From the NCBI GenBank assembly GCA_021300015.1, contig JAJTFB010000038.1:1-55404 (forward strand): a stretch of DNA of 55,404 nucleotides, given 5' to 3'. This stretch comes from Pirellula sp. (GTDB taxonomy: Bacteria; Planctomycetota; Planctomycetia; Pirellulales; Pirellulaceae). The notes under the pieces were generated by a model. The model saw only the letters and a list, made by a program, of their open reading frames with translations, searched no databases and was not told the DNA's origin. Below are positions 35,623 through 46,655 of this stretch, in pieces; position 1 is the stretch's first letter; each line of letters opens with the position of its first letter. The translations under genes were made by a program, and so were the position numbers.

Positions 35623-36715
35623 GACAGAGAACCGCTTGTACAACTTCTCGGCAGGACCGGCTTGCTTGCCCGTGAGCGTCTTGGAAACCATCCGAGATCA
35701 GATGCTCTGTCTGCCCGGCTGCGGTGCTTCGATCCTCGAGATCTCCCATCGCAGCAAGCAATTTATAGCCATCCAAGAACAGACCAAGCAGCGGTTGATC
35801 CGATTGCTCAAGATCCCCCAAACCCATGAAGTCCTCTTCCTCCAAGGAGGAGCTCGCTTGCAGTTTTCCATGGTGGCGATGAATCTGCTGCGAGGCTCGA
35901 AATCGCCAGCTCAGTACGTCGTGACTGGAACCTGGGGAAAGTATGCCGTCGGAGAAGCCAAGAAAGAGGGTCCCGTCGAGGTCCTCTATGACGGAGCCGA
36001 CCACGGGTACTCAAAGCTTCCAAAACCCGAGGAACTCGGCGTCTCGGCCGATGCTGCCTACCTCCACATGACAAGCAACGAGACGATCCAAGGCATCCAG
36101 TTCCAAAGCGACTGGCAAGTCCCCTGCCCTCTGGTCATCGACAGTTCGTCGGACTTTCTCTACCGACCCCTCGACATCGCCAAGTACGGGATCGTCTATG
36201 CCTGTGCCCAGAAGAATGCGGGACCCGCCGGAGTGACCGTCGTGATCATCCGCAAGGATCTTCTCGATCGCAGCGCCGAGAACCTGCCTGGGTACTTAAG
36301 CTATCGGAACCATGCACAAGAAGACTCGATGTGGAACACCCCACCGACGTTTGGGATCTACGTCATGGGACTCGTCGCCCAGTGGCTCGAGGAAAGCGTC
36401 GGCGGCCTCGATGCGATGCACCGTCGGAATCAGGACAAAGCGCAATTGCTCTACGATGCGATGGATCGCCATCCGGGGATGTACCAAGGCCACGCGCGGC
36501 TCGAAGACCGTTCGCTGATGAATGCGACCTTTAAACTGCCGTCCGAAGAACTCGAAACGGCATTCTTGGCCGAGGCTAAAAAACTCGGCTTGGACTCCTT
36601 GAAAGGGCACCGCAGCGTCGGCGGTATTCGCGCCAGCATCTACAATGCCATGCCGATCGAGGGGGTCAAACTCCTCGTACAACTCATGGATCTATTCGCC
36701 ACCAAACACGCTTGA
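35621..36715 (+). CDS. serC: Phosphoserine aminotransferase
   Basis: 364 residues from ATG 35621 (an in-frame TTG six codons upstream lies in the direct repeat). Family motifs: YNFSAGPACLP at the N-terminus, HEVLFLQGGARLQFSMV for phosphate binding, and the PLP-lysine region CAQKNAGPAGVTVV. GHRSVGGIRASIYNAMP near the C-terminus is typical. It converts 3-phosphohydroxypyruvate plus glutamate to phosphoserine, the second step of serine synthesis. The next gene, 28 bp downstream, encodes the first step. Confidence 0.96.
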   Translation: MTENRLYNFSAGPACLPVSVLETIRDQMLCLPGCGASILEISHRSKQFIAIQEQTKQRLIRLLKIPQTHEVLFLQGGARLQFSMVAMNLLRGSKSPAQYVVTGTWGKYAVGEAKKEGPVEVLYDGADHGYSKLPKPEELGVSADAAYLHMTSNETIQGIQFQSDWQVPCPLVIDSSSDFLYRPLDIAKYGIVYACAQKNAGPAGVTVVIIRKDLLDRSAENLPGYLSYRNHAQEDSMWNTPPTFGIYVMGLVAQWLEESVGGLDAMHRRNQDKAQLLYDAMDRHPGMYQGHARLEDRSLMNATFKLPSEELETAFLAEAKKLGLDSLKGHRSVGGIRASIYNAMPIEGVKLLVQLMDLFATKHA

Positions 36716-36743
36716 ACTCCAAGTCCACAAGATCGAAAACGTT

Positions 36744-38372
36744 ATGAAGACCCGTATTTTGGTATTGGATCCGATCGCTCCCGAAGGCCTCGAACTGCTC
36801 CGTAGCGATTCGAACTTTGAATACAAAGAAATCCATGGACTCAAAGGCCAAGAGCTCAAAGAATCCTTGGCCCTTTTCGATGGAGCGATTGTTCGCAGCG
36901 GGGTCAAAATCACCGCCGAGTCGCTCGAAGGCAACCGCAAACTCAAAGCGATCGTGCGTGCCGGCGTAGGAACCGATAACATCGATAAAAATGCCGCGAC
37001 CCGCCAAGGGATCGTCGTGATGAACACCCCGGCCGGAAATACCCTGAGCACCGCCGAACATGCCTTCGCCCTAATGCTCGCACTCTCGCGTTCGATCGCC
37101 CCAGCGTACCAATCCCTGTGCTGCGGAAAATGGGATCGCAAGCTGTTCATGGGCGCCCAATTGGCCGACAAAGTCCTAGGCGTGATCGGCTTCGGACGCA
37201 TCGGCCGTGAAGTCGCTCTGCGAGGCCAAGCCTTCGGCATGCGCGTCATCGCCTTCGACCCGTTCCTCTCGGACGAACAAGCAACCAAACTGCGCATCGA
37301 AAAAGTTCAAACCGTCGCCGAAATGCTCCCCAAGGTCGATTACCTGACGGTCCACACGCCCCTGACCGAGGAAACCAAATACCTCGTCGGTATGAAACAA
37401 TTGGAACTCCTCAAACCCGGAGTCCGCTTAGTCAACTGTGCACGCGGAGGTATCTACGAAGAAGCAGCCCTGGTCGAAGGACTCAAACGCGGAATCATCG
37501 CAGGGGTCGCCCTGGACGTCTTCGAAGAGGAACCATGCACCAACAGCCCCCTGTTCGGAATGCCCGGCGTCGTTTGCACCCCACACCTAGGCGCGAGCAC
37601 CGAAGAGGCTCAGACCCAAGTTGCGATCGAAGGGATCCAACTCCTGATGAACTTCTTCAACACCGGCGAAATTCGCCACGCGGTCAATGTCGCCTCACTC
37701 GACCCGAAAATGCTCGAAGGCTTACGCGGATACCTCGATGCGACCTACCGGTTGGGATTGCTCATGGCCCAATGGCACTCCGGCACAGTCAGCGCCTGCG
37801 AATTGCACTACCGAGGCGAAGTCGCCGATAAAGACACCAAACTCCTGACATCCGCCTTCTGCGCCGGACTCCTCCAACGGGCCATGGCCGATGACGTCAA
37901 TATCATCAACGCAGAACTGCTCTTCAAGGAACGGGGCATCGATCTGATCGAGAAACGCAACCGTGACCTAGGAGCATTTAGCTCCTCGGTCACCGCCGAG
38001 GTGCTCGGCGGTGAACATACCGTACGAGCCGGAGTGACCGTTTTCGGCAACAGCATGCCCAGACTCGTCTCGATCGATGACTACCGCATGGAAGCCTACC
38101 TCGATGGACACATGCTTTTCTTCACCCACGACGATATGCCAGGGATCATCGGTAAAGTCGGGACCGTCTTCGGCAAGCACGGTGTCAATATCGGCCAAAT
38201 GTCCGTCGGCCGTGTCCAGCAACAGCAAGGAGGACTCGCCATCGGTGTCCTGAACCTCGACTCGCGTCCCCCACAGATCGCACTCGAGGAACTCGGCTCG
38301 ATCGATGGGATCAAGAAGGTGCAGTGGATCGAATTGCCCGCCGCAGGTGTACTTCCCCCTTGGCTCGCCTAG
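36744..38372 (+). CDS. serA: D-3-phosphoglycerate dehydrogenase
   Basis: 542 residues from ATG 36744, the long form with an extra domain. NAD-binding motif VIGFGRIGREVA; catalytic Arg in NCARGG, Glu in DVFEEEP, His in TPHLGAST. After about residue 320 comes the allosteric substrate-binding domain, and the C-terminus is an ACT domain (HDDMPGIIGKVGTVFGKHGV) that likely binds serine for feedback inhibition. It forms an operon with serC, giving the first two steps of serine synthesis from 3-phosphoglycerate. Confidence 0.96.
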   Translation: MKTRILVLDPIAPEGLELLRSDSNFEYKEIHGLKGQELKESLALFDGAIVRSGVKITAESLEGNRKLKAIVRAGVGTDNIDKNAATRQGIVVMNTPAGNTLSTAEHAFALMLALSRSIAPAYQSLCCGKWDRKLFMGAQLADKVLGVIGFGRIGREVALRGQAFGMRVIAFDPFLSDEQATKLRIEKVQTVAEMLPKVDYLTVHTPLTEETKYLVGMKQLELLKPGVRLVNCARGGIYEEAALVEGLKRGIIAGVALDVFEEEPCTNSPLFGMPGVVCTPHLGASTEEAQTQVAIEGIQLLMNFFNTGEIRHAVNVASLDPKMLEGLRGYLDATYRLGLLMAQWHSGTVSACELHYRGEVADKDTKLLTSAFCAGLLQRAMADDVNIINAELLFKERGIDLIEKRNRDLGAFSSSVTAEVLGGEHTVRAGVTVFGNSMPRLVSIDDYRMEAYLDGHMLFFTHDDMPGIIGKVGTVFGKHGVNIGQMSVGRVQQQQGGLAIGVLNLDSRPPQIALEELGSIDGIKKVQWIELPAAGVLPPWLA

Positions 38373-38388
38373 CTTCAACTCGCGAGCA

Positions 38389-38898
38389 CTAAGGCTCGAG
38401 ACCCGGTCCCCTCGGCTCACTTTTCTTGACTGCCTGATCCCGCAACTTGATCGCGCGGGTCAAGACCCGGTCGAGCGATTGGGCAAATTCAGACCGATCG
38501 CGAGCCCCATAAGGCTTCGGGCCACCGGTAAGCTCCATACCTGCACTGCGCGCCGAATCGAGAATGTCCCGCGATGCCAAGCGAGGTCCAATGTTGCGAT
38601 CGTCGTAAACCTCACCCCGAGGATCCAAGACAAAGACCTCTTTGGCAACCAATTGCGCCGCGAGCGGAATGTCGGCCGTGATCGCTATATCACCGGGGAG
38701 GGAATGCTCGACGATGTATTGGTCGGCGACATTCGCGCCGTCTCGCACCGTCACTCCGCGGATCAGCCGGCTCGATGGCGGAAGCCAAATCGATTGGTTG
38801 GCCACGAGCGTCACCTCGATTTCCAAACGCTTCGAGGCTCGAAAGACAAGCTCTTTGGCTTCGCGTGGAGCCGCATCGGCATCGATCCAGATTTTCAT
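38389..38898 (-). CDS. UPF0178 (YaiI/YqxD) family protein
   Basis: 169 residues from ATG 38898. It opens with MKIWIDADAAPREAKELVFR, the hallmark of the DUF188/UPF0178 family, a PIN-like fold; conserved acidic residues (DADA, ADQYIVEH, ITADIPLA) could bind metal. The central GPRLASRDILD and the late TGGPKPY are also family positions. Function is unknown; a nuclease-like role is possible by fold. Convergent with serA (16 bp between stops). Confidence 0.9.
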   Translation of the reverse strand: MKIWIDADAAPREAKELVFRASKRLEIEVTLVANQSIWLPPSSRLIRGVTVRDGANVADQYIVEHSLPGDIAITADIPLAAQLVAKEVFVLDPRGEVYDDRNIGPRLASRDILDSARSAGMELTGGPKPYGARDRSEFAQSLDRVLTRAIKLRDQAVKKSEPRGPGLEP

Positions 38899-38961
38899 GG
38901 GCGGTAGAAAGAACGGTTCTTCGGAAATTTCAGTAGCGAGTATGAATATAGCCGAAAAAAG

Positions 38962-38991
38962 AAAAGAGCCCGGCAAATGCCGAGCTCTTTT
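38962..38991. terminator. Bidirectional terminator after groL
   Basis: AAAAGAGC (38962-38969) pairs with GCTCTTTT (38984-38991), with an inner GGCA/TGCC pairing. A-rich sequence precedes and T-rich sequence follows it, so it can act on both strands. It lies 40 bp after the groL stop. Confidence 0.8.
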
Positions 38992-39030
38992 TTGTTGGAT
39001 CAACGTTCGTGTGCGTAAAGCTACGGACGC

Positions 39031-40782
<1,752 letters not shown>

Positions 40783-40798
40783 TCAGCGAACCGGGGAA

Positions 40799-41113
40799 TT
40801 AACCCAGAACCGCCAGGACTTCGGACTCGTTCATGAGTAAGTATTCTTCGCCGTCGACTTCGATCGACTCGCCAGCATAACTGGTAAACAGAACGTGATC
40901 GCCAACTTTGACTTGCAGTTGCGATCGACTCCCGTTCTCCAAAACGCGCCCGTCACCGACGCTGATGATCTTGCCCCGAGTCGGTCGATCCTTGGCACTG
41001 TCAGGCAGGTAAATACCACCTACAGTCTTCTCCTGAGATTCTTGACGCTGAACCACGATCCGGTCCCCCAGCGGAACCAACTTGACCTTGCTCTTCTCTT
41101 TAGATGCAGCCAT
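40799..41113 (-). CDS. groS: Co-chaperonin GroES (10 kDa)
   Basis: 104 residues. VPLGDRIVVQRQESQEKTVG at the N-terminus, GGIYLPDSA as the mobile loop that caps GroEL, and VKVGDHVLFTSYAGESIEVD near the C-terminus. A nine-residue charged N-terminal extension precedes the conserved core. It precedes groL by 148 bp. I see no CIRCE element (TTAGCACTC-N9-GAGTGCTAA) in the 267 bp upstream, so HrcA-type control is not supported by sequence. Confidence 0.95.
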   Translation of the reverse strand: MAASKEKSKVKLVPLGDRIVVQRQESQEKTVGGIYLPDSAKDRPTRGKIISVGDGRVLENGSRSQLQVKVGDHVLFTSYAGESIEVDGEEYLLMNESEVLAVLG

Positions 41114-41380
41114 CTACTAACACTCCGTGGACTAAACATACGACGGTTGGAATACGCCAAAAAGGCATACAAGAACGGTTTTGAAGACTAAACAGCAACT
41201 TGCGTGCCAGGAAGCCACGGAACCCTATTTCTGGGTTGAAAATCGACCCTTAGGATACTTATGCCCATTGTTTTGTTTGGCCCCTGATGCAAAATACTCT
41301 CCGGCGGGTTGCTTGCCATTCAAAAACACTTGCCCGTTTCTTCAGTCTGGTCTCGTTGACTCGCCATAAGGGTTGCGCGA

Positions 41381-42196
41381 ATGCCTTTGCGTGTGAATTG
41401 CCAATGCGGGGTGGCTCTAAACGTCCCCGATGCCATGGCCGGAAAACAGGTCAAATGCCCGAAGTGCCAAAAGGTCATCCCCGTTGCCGCACCCAAGGCC
41501 GCAGCAGCGAAACCCGCAGCAGCGAAACCCGCCGCCCCAAACCCACCGGGCGGACAAGACGCCATGGCGATCCTCCTGGATTCGGCCGGCCTGAAAAAAC
41601 GCGAAGGCATCTTCTGCCCAGGCTGCGATCGACCTCTGCCGACCGGTTCGGCCATCTGCGTCGGATGTGGCTACAACCTCCAAGCCGGAAGCAAAATCGA
41701 AGGCTTCGAGGTCGAAACCAAGGAGTTCGGGAATAAACGACTCGCCGAAGCAGCCGATATGATGGCCCGAGAAGTCGAAACCGAAAAAAGGCTCCTCAAA
41801 GCCGGGATGCCCTGGTGGATGATGCTCGCAATCATCCTCGGTGTCCTCTTCATGATGTCGGCAATCCTCCTGAAAATGGACGTCAACACATCCGGCAAAG
41901 TCTCCTCGGTACCAATCCTCGCCAAGTTCCAATCGGCATCCTTCGGACCCGTCATCGCCTTTTCCGTCGGAGGCGCAGCCTGCCTAGTCGGTCTTTTTGC
42001 CCTTTTTGCTATCCAAGCTACGGCGTTCAAAGAGTCGATCCAACAAGGCTTACTGTGCACCCTGACGGTCGTCTACGTCTTCTACTACATGTTTTCACGC
42101 ATGAAGAGCCGCAAACTCGGGTCGACCGTCGCCATCTTCTGGATCTCAGCGATCCTTGCGGGTATCTGCCTCGGCTACTCCCTTCCGAAAATCTGA
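41381..42196 (+). CDS. Zinc-ribbon membrane protein of unknown function
   Basis: 271 residues. Two predicted zinc ribbons: N-terminal CQCGVALNV with VKCPKCQKVIPV, and a second at about residues 78-101 (FCPGCDRPLPTG, ICVGCGYNLQAG). Between them is an Ala/Lys/Pro linker with a duplicated AAAKP unit. The C-terminal half has about four hydrophobic helices (WWMMLAIILGVLFMMSAIL, VIAFSVGGAACLVGLFALF, LLCTLTVVYVFYYMF, AIFWISAILAGICLGYSL). The architecture, cytoplasmic ribbons plus membrane bundle, is common in planctomycetes with no assigned role. It is upstream of the STAS/kinase pair but 208 bp away. Confidence 0.8.
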   Translation: MPLRVNCQCGVALNVPDAMAGKQVKCPKCQKVIPVAAPKAAAAKPAAAKPAAPNPPGGQDAMAILLDSAGLKKREGIFCPGCDRPLPTGSAICVGCGYNLQAGSKIEGFEVETKEFGNKRLAEAADMMAREVETEKRLLKAGMPWWMMLAIILGVLFMMSAILLKMDVNTSGKVSSVPILAKFQSASFGPVIAFSVGGAACLVGLFALFAIQATAFKESIQQGLLCTLTVVYVFYYMFSRMKSRKLGSTVAIFWISAILAGICLGYSLPKI

Positions 42197-42314
42197 TCCG
42201 CCAGAAAAACTACCCCTCGGCCCCTACGAATCACCAAGCGTTTTTCCTGTTCCAAGGAACCTCAGGGCGAAAAAACCCTCAAAAAACCACTGCCCGAATA
42301 CGCAAAAATCAATT

Positions 42315-42334
42315 GCCCCAACGCGGGGCTTGGT
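42315..42334 (+). terminator. Weak terminator-like hairpin
   Basis: GCCCC (42315-42319) and GGGGC (42325-42329) form a short stem around a 5-nt loop, followed by TTGGTTTA rather than a clean T-run. It could end transcription of the zinc-ribbon gene. Confidence 0.3.
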
Positions 42335-42404
42335 TTACCCTTATTTCCTGCTCTAAGCGTCTTTGATTTCCGTTCCAAATTTTTGTTTTAGCGAAGGTTG
42401 CTCG

Positions 42405-42764
42405 ATGGCCACTTACCGACGTATCAATGTGATGGACAATAACGGCGTTCATGTCGTCCACTTCGTCGATAAAAAAATCGTGGACTCCGGAACCATCGAA
42501 AGTCTCGGTGATGAACTGACCGGATTGGTCCTCAACGAAAAGAAAAATATGCTCCTGCTGAACTTCGACTCCGTCGAGTTCATGTCCAGCGCCGCGCTGA
42601 ATAAACTGATCTCCCTGAACAAAAAAGTCAAAGACGCCGCCGGACAACTCAAACTCTGCTGCCTACGCCCCGAGATCGGCGAAGTCTTCAAAATCACCCG
42701 ACTCGATCGCGTGTTCGACATCCGAAAGGACGAAGCCACCGGGCTGGCCGCCTTCAAACTCTAG
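42405..42764 (+). CDS. STAS-domain anti-sigma factor antagonist
   Basis: 119 residues from ATG 42405 (GAAGG seven bases upstream). Single STAS domain: VHVVHFVDKKIVDSGTIESL, MLLLNFDSVEFMSSAALNKL, where the Ser pair after FM is the usual phosphorylation site of SpoIIAA/RsbV proteins. It is followed 32 bp downstream by a GHKL kinase gene of the RsbW/SpoIIAB class, so the two form a partner-switching module. In that mechanism the unphosphorylated STAS protein binds the kinase and frees a target, often a sigma factor; no such target or PP2C phosphatase is nearby. Confidence 0.92.
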   Translation: MATYRRINVMDNNGVHVVHFVDKKIVDSGTIESLGDELTGLVLNEKKNMLLLNFDSVEFMSSAALNKLISLNKKVKDAAGQLKLCCLRPEIGEVFKITRLDRVFDIRKDEATGLAAFKL

Positions 42765-42796
42765 GTCTGGCCCCCAATCACCCAGGACCATTGCTG

Positions 42797-43237
42797 ATGA
42801 ACGTCCCTACGCCAATTTGGAAATGCGATAAAGTCATCCCAAGTGAATTGGATGCAGGGCACGCATCGATCGAAGAATTGATGAGCGCCCTTGAATCGGC
42901 CGGCTGGGAAGGTCGTGATGTGTTCCATATCCAAATGGCCATCGAAGAAGCCGTCGTCAACGCAATCGAACACGGCAACAAAAAAAACCCAGCCAAAGAA
43001 GTGCACGTCGTGTTTCTCGTCGACCATGACTCCGCCGAAATGACCGTTACCGACCAAGGGGATGGGTTCGACCACGAAAATGTCGCCGATCCAACCGAAG
43101 AGGATCGCCTCGATCAACCCCGAGGACGCGGCGTGCTGCTGATCCGCGAACTCATGAGCCAAGCACAATACAACTCCAAAGGCAACAGCGTCTGGATGCG
43201 CAAAGTCCGCTCCAAAAACGAGCCTGACGCAACCTAG
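42797..43237 (+). CDS. RsbW-like serine-protein kinase / anti-sigma factor (GHKL ATPase)
   Basis: 146 residues from ATG 42797 (AGGA about 9 bp upstream). HATPase_c_2 domain: IQMAIEEAVVNAIEHGN (N box), VTDQGDGFD (G1) and PRGRGVLLIRELM (G2). It is expected to phosphorylate the STAS protein encoded just upstream and to hold a second partner when that STAS protein is phosphorylated. The partner is not encoded in this neighbourhood, so it may be a sigma factor elsewhere or a non-sigma target. Confidence 0.92.
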   Translation: MNVPTPIWKCDKVIPSELDAGHASIEELMSALESAGWEGRDVFHIQMAIEEAVVNAIEHGNKKNPAKEVHVVFLVDHDSAEMTVTDQGDGFDHENVADPTEEDRLDQPRGRGVLLIRELMSQAQYNSKGNSVWMRKVRSKNEPDAT

Positions 43238-43251
43238 TTTTCGTCGTACTC

Positions 43252-43296
43252 GTACTCAGCGAAGCGGTACTCAGTGAAACGGTACTCGTATTCGAT
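43252..43296. repeat. 15-bp tandem repeat, three copies
   Basis: GTACTCAGCGAAGCG (43252-43266), GTACTCAGTGAAACG (43267-43281) and a decayed GTACTCGTATTCGAT (43282-43296), right after the stop of the kinase gene and before a convergent gene. Confidence 0.75.
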
Positions 43297-43352
43297 GGCT
43301 GTTCGAACTGCAGCGATGCCGATCGTTGATCGAGGCGGTTCGATCGAGGTTC

Positions 43353-44378
43353 TTAGTCGATGTCCGAACGGTCGGATCTTGCACGCGTCCCCAAAGCTTG
43401 CCAAATCTGCACGTCAATGTTGTTATTGATCGACTGCACGCTGCCGTCCATCAGACAACAGTTGACCAGGCCACCGTGCCACGAACGCGAGGTAAGTACC
43501 GCATAGGACGGACGGTTCGTGCTCTGCCCCTCAGCCTGCGAGTTGTAATCGATGTTGTACATCACTCCGTTGTACAAATAGGGAACCACCGTGTTGGGCC
43601 CTAGTGTCACCGTGAATCCACTGTGATGTGCATGCCCGTTGGTCCACTCGCATCGCCCCGTACCTGTTCCATCCGGAAAAATCCGATCCTTGCGACCACT
43701 GTCGGCGATCGTCGCCACTTCGGCAATCGTCCTAGGCATCCCCGTCGACGGGGGACCCGCATTGCGAGTGTAAGCCTGCCAAGCATGCACCTCGCTTGCC
43801 CATAGCGTTCTGCTCAATCCGTCGGTCACCGAAGCGAGCCTGAGCGTCGAATTCGCATGAGTCACCCCATCGCCACCGATATTGGTGTTTGGATCATAAA
43901 TAAACCAAGTCCCCAAATTAAACCCATAGGTCGTCGGATAGAGAAACATCCGATGCACACTCCCCGTGGCAGCCGTGTCGCGTGGAATATCCCCCCGAGG
44001 GTCCGAAGGGCAAACATACGTCGGGACCCGGTAGTAATTGAGAATCGGGTAGGCACTCCAGTTGACACTCAAGTCCACTTGTCGGCCTAGAGAGTCTTGC
44101 TCCAAATATGGCAAAAGCCGCCCGTGAATGCCCCATGAAGTATTCGTGCTGACTCTCGGATCGATGCAAGCACTAGGCGGTATCCGCTTGATCGCTGCCT
44201 CGTAGTTCATCATCGCCAAGCCGATTTGCTTGAGATTGTTCGAGCACGACATCCGACGGGCCGCCTCGCGAGCGGCTTGCACCGCCGGCAAGAGCAATCC
44301 AACCAACACCCCAATGATGGCGATTACCACCAAAAGCTCCACCAACGTAAAACCCTTACGGGACGCAAGATTTCGCAT
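43353..44378 (-). CDS. DUF1559 pseudopilin-like protein
   Basis: 341 residues from ATG 44378. Type IV pilin/pseudopilin signal: [20 protein letters not shown] (residues 8-27) with the usual cleavage after Gly and Glu at +5. The DUF1559 (SBP_bac_10) domain follows, including [14 protein letters not shown] and [13 protein letters not shown], and the C-terminal H-x9-DG signature [16 protein letters not shown]. Planctomycetes carry tens to hundreds of these; they are thought to be exported and possibly surface-anchored, with unknown role. It stands alone. Confidence 0.95.
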   Translation of the reverse strand: MRNLASRKGFTLVELLVVIAIIGVLVGLLLPAVQAAREAARRMSCSNNLKQIGLAMMNYEAAIKRIPPSACIDPRVSTNTSWGIHGRLLPYLEQDSLGRQVDLSVNWSAYPILNYYRVPTYVCPSDPRGDIPRDTAATGSVHRMFLYPTTYGFNLGTWFIYDPNTNIGGDGVTHANSTLRLASVTDGLSRTLWASEVHAWQAYTRNAGPPSTGMPRTIAEVATIADSGRKDRIFPDGTGTGRCEWTNGHAHHSGFTVTLGPNTVVPYLYNGVMYNIDYNSQAEGQSTNRPSYAVLTSRSWHGGLVNCCLMDGSVQSINNNIDVQIWQALGTRARSDRSDID

Positions 44379-44554
44379 CGAATTCACAACCCAAATCAAT
44401 GTTCCTAAGCCGCCCGAGCTGATACCCCAGCCCGAGATGACGGCTATCCGAGTCTGATCGCACAGCCCTTGCACGGCAACCTTGGGAACAAAAATTCACC
44501 CCTCGCCAGAAAACCTCGGCTCCCCTTTGTCCAAAACTCCCCGATGCAAACGAC

Positions 44555-45052
44555 TCAGCCGTCCTGCGCATCGAGCAAATCCGATTCGTGCAAAAGGCGA
44601 AGCCCCTTTTGTGCCAACGTCTCAAGAGCCGCTTCGGTGTTGTCGACCGAAATGACGACCGCAGCCCCCCCCGAAAGGACTCCCAAAAGCGGAAAAGCCC
44701 TGACAATGTTGATCTCGGCTTGAAGCAACGCCATGCAGATCTCCTCAAACGGCTGACCCGATTCGGGCAACTCCACCCCAATACAATCGCTCTCGAAAAC
44801 CGACAATCCCGCCCGCTCAAATGTCTCTCGGCCCGTTTCGGGATTCCGCAAAACGAATCGGACCAACGCGCAATCCGAAGAATCGTTGATCGAAAAACCG
44901 ACGATCCGATTGCCCGATATCTCCAGCCGACGAACCACCTCGAGCAACTGACCGACCCGATTCTCCAAAAAGACCGTAAACTGCCTGAGCGTCGGAAAAT
45001 CTCGCCCCCGCATGGTTTGGTATGTAGGTACTGATCCCTCTGAATTGCTCAT
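44555..45052 (-). CDS. Tandem ACT-domain protein
   Basis: 165 residues from ATG 45052 (GGCAGGA upstream). Two ACT-like units: residues about 20-90 (QFTVFLENRVGQLLEVVRRL, IVGFSINDSSDCALVRFVL) and about 95-160 (EEICMALLQAEINIVRAFPL, AAVVISVDNTEAALETL). Small stand-alone ACT tandems bind amino acids and regulate metabolism; the ligand is unknown. Divergent from the methyltransferase gene. Confidence 0.85.
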   Translation of the reverse strand: MSNSEGSVPTYQTMRGRDFPTLRQFTVFLENRVGQLLEVVRRLEISGNRIVGFSINDSSDCALVRFVLRNPETGRETFERAGLSVFESDCIGVELPESGQPFEEICMALLQAEINIVRAFPLLGVLSGGAAVVISVDNTEAALETLAQKGLRLLHESDLLDAQDG

Positions 45053-45163
45053 CTAGATCCTGCCTTTCCTCGATCGCCTCAATCCGCTTGTGTCTCAAAA
45101 AGCATATAACATAGGCTTCGAAAAGTCACGGACTTTCAATCGCTATTGCCACGGAGTATTCTC

Positions 45164-45751
45164 TTGCCACCAAGCGACCGGATGGAGTTCTTGAAGGGAT
45201 TCCTCAAGCACCCTCGGGCAGTCGGCGCTGTCCTCCCGAGTTCGGTGCACCTAGCAAACGAACTGCTCCGACATGTCGATTGGAAAACCACCCGAGCTCT
45301 CGCAGAAATCGGACCCGGCACCGGCCCAATCACCCAATCGATCCTTGAACAACGCCATAAGACCACGGTGTTCTTTGCCGTCGAACTCGATCGACAATTC
45401 GTCAAACTCTTGCAATCCCGCTTCCCTAAGGCCGACATCGTTCATGCCGATGCCCGCGAACTTCGACGCCTGTGCGATTCTCGACATATCCAACATCTCG
45501 ACGCCCTGATCAGCGGCCTTCCCTGGGCCGTGTTCCCATCGGATCTTCAACGCAATCTCCTAGCCGCAGTCCTCGATAGCCTCGGACCCAAGGGGAAATT
45601 CTCGACATTCGCCTACATCCACGGTCTGTGGCTCCCTGCAGGTATACGATTTCGATGTCTGCTCAATGAGTGTTTTCACTCGGTGGAAACCAGCCCCATC
45701 GTTTGGAAGAACGCACCACCCGCGATTGTCTATCATTGCCAAAAGGAGTAA
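45164..45751 (+). CDS. SAM-dependent methyltransferase (PmtA/KsgA-like)
   Basis: 195 residues from TTG 45164, preferred because GGAG lies seven bases upstream; an upstream TTG (45146) or a later ATG (45182) are alternatives. Class I methyltransferase fold: motif I LAEIGPGTGPITQSIL, the acidic residue in FFAVELDRQF, then ADIVHADARELR and ALISGLPWAVFPSDLQ. The opening FLKGFLKHPRAVGAVLPSS is typical of phospholipid N-methyltransferase (PmtA)-type enzymes. Substrate may be phosphatidylethanolamine, but this is not proven by sequence. Confidence 0.85.
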   Translation: MPPSDRMEFLKGFLKHPRAVGAVLPSSVHLANELLRHVDWKTTRALAEIGPGTGPITQSILEQRHKTTVFFAVELDRQFVKLLQSRFPKADIVHADARELRRLCDSRHIQHLDALISGLPWAVFPSDLQRNLLAAVLDSLGPKGKFSTFAYIHGLWLPAGIRFRCLLNECFHSVETSPIVWKNAPPAIVYHCQKE

Positions 45752-45767
45752 TCCTAAGCAACCCGCG

Positions 45768-46655
45768 TCAATCGATCTTCCGCTCCAAATGATGCTCCTG
45801 GGCAATCGACCCGTAATAAGCAGGACGACGATCGGCCCAGCGATCGATCACGTGCTCCTTCGGAACGCGAACCAGACGCTTGTTGCGAGCCTTGGCGCAG
45901 TCGATCGTCGCTCGCAGGACTTGCTCGTTCTCATGCGGCGCATCGGCAATCGGATTGCCATTCGGATCGCAGATGCGACTGTTGCCGATGAAGCGAAACC
46001 CACGCTCGGTTCCGACCCGATTGACACTCATGAAATAGACGTTGTTCTCCAAAGCTCTCGCATTCGGAAGATACTTCGCAAAGGTATCGGCTCCAGGTGG
46101 CCAGTTCGTCGGGAGAACCAGCAAGTCCGCTCCATCGAGAGCCAGACACCTCGAAGACTCAGGGAACGAACCGTCATAACAGATATGCATGCCGATCCGC
46201 ATTTCATCGGCCTGCACCGCTCGATAAAGCCCCTCTCCTTGCGTGGTGAAACGATCCACCCCCAAATACGGCAAATGCACCTTGCGATAAGTCGCCACGA
46301 GCCCCCTGGGGCCAACAAGCACACAACTGTTGTACACCGTACCCTGCGGACCAAGCTCCAAAAGCCCAAAGACCACATGCAGATTCTTGGCCAAGCAAAC
46401 CTCCGCGACCGCATCCGTTGCCGGACCCGGTATCGTCTGGGCCGATGCAAGCGCCTCGTCGAGACTGGAAAAACAGTAACCGCTCAGCATGCACTCAGGA
46501 AAGACCACCAAGTCGGCCCCCTGTACCTGCTCATGGTCCAACCAATCAAGAATCCGACGCAAATTAGAATCGGTGTCGCCGAAATCTACATGCGACTGAA
46601 CTCCGCATACCGTCTTGACTAATCCCGAATCGGGCACCGACACTGGGGAACTCAT
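45768..46655 (-). CDS. Carbon-nitrogen hydrolase (nitrilase superfamily)
   Basis: 295 residues from ATG 46655; the frame continues upstream without family similarity. Catalytic triad visible: Glu in VVFPECMLSGYC, Lys in YRKVHLPYLG, Cys in HICYDGSFPESSR. The fold and length suit an amidase/ureidopropionase-type member; it ends with ATIDCAKARNKRLVRVP and the short-chain DRRPAYY. The substrate, a small amide or carbamoyl compound, cannot be named from sequence. Convergent with the methyltransferase gene. Confidence 0.9.
   Translation of the reverse strand: MSSPVSVPDSGLVKTVCGVQSHVDFGDTDSNLRRILDWLDHEQVQGADLVVFPECMLSGYCFSSLDEALASAQTIPGPATDAVAEVCLAKNLHVVFGLLELGPQGTVYNSCVLVGPRGLVATYRKVHLPYLGVDRFTTQGEGLYRAVQADEMRIGMHICYDGSFPESSRCLALDGADLLVLPTNWPPGADTFAKYLPNARALENNVYFMSVNRVGTERGFRFIGNSRICDPNGNPIADAPHENEQVLRATIDCAKARNKRLVRVPKEHVIDRWADRRPAYYGSIAQEHHLERKID

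Noticed and set aside
41114..41380. CIRCE operator upstream of groS
   Set aside because: Only an ACACTC-like fragment near 41118 is seen, with no matching inverted arm.
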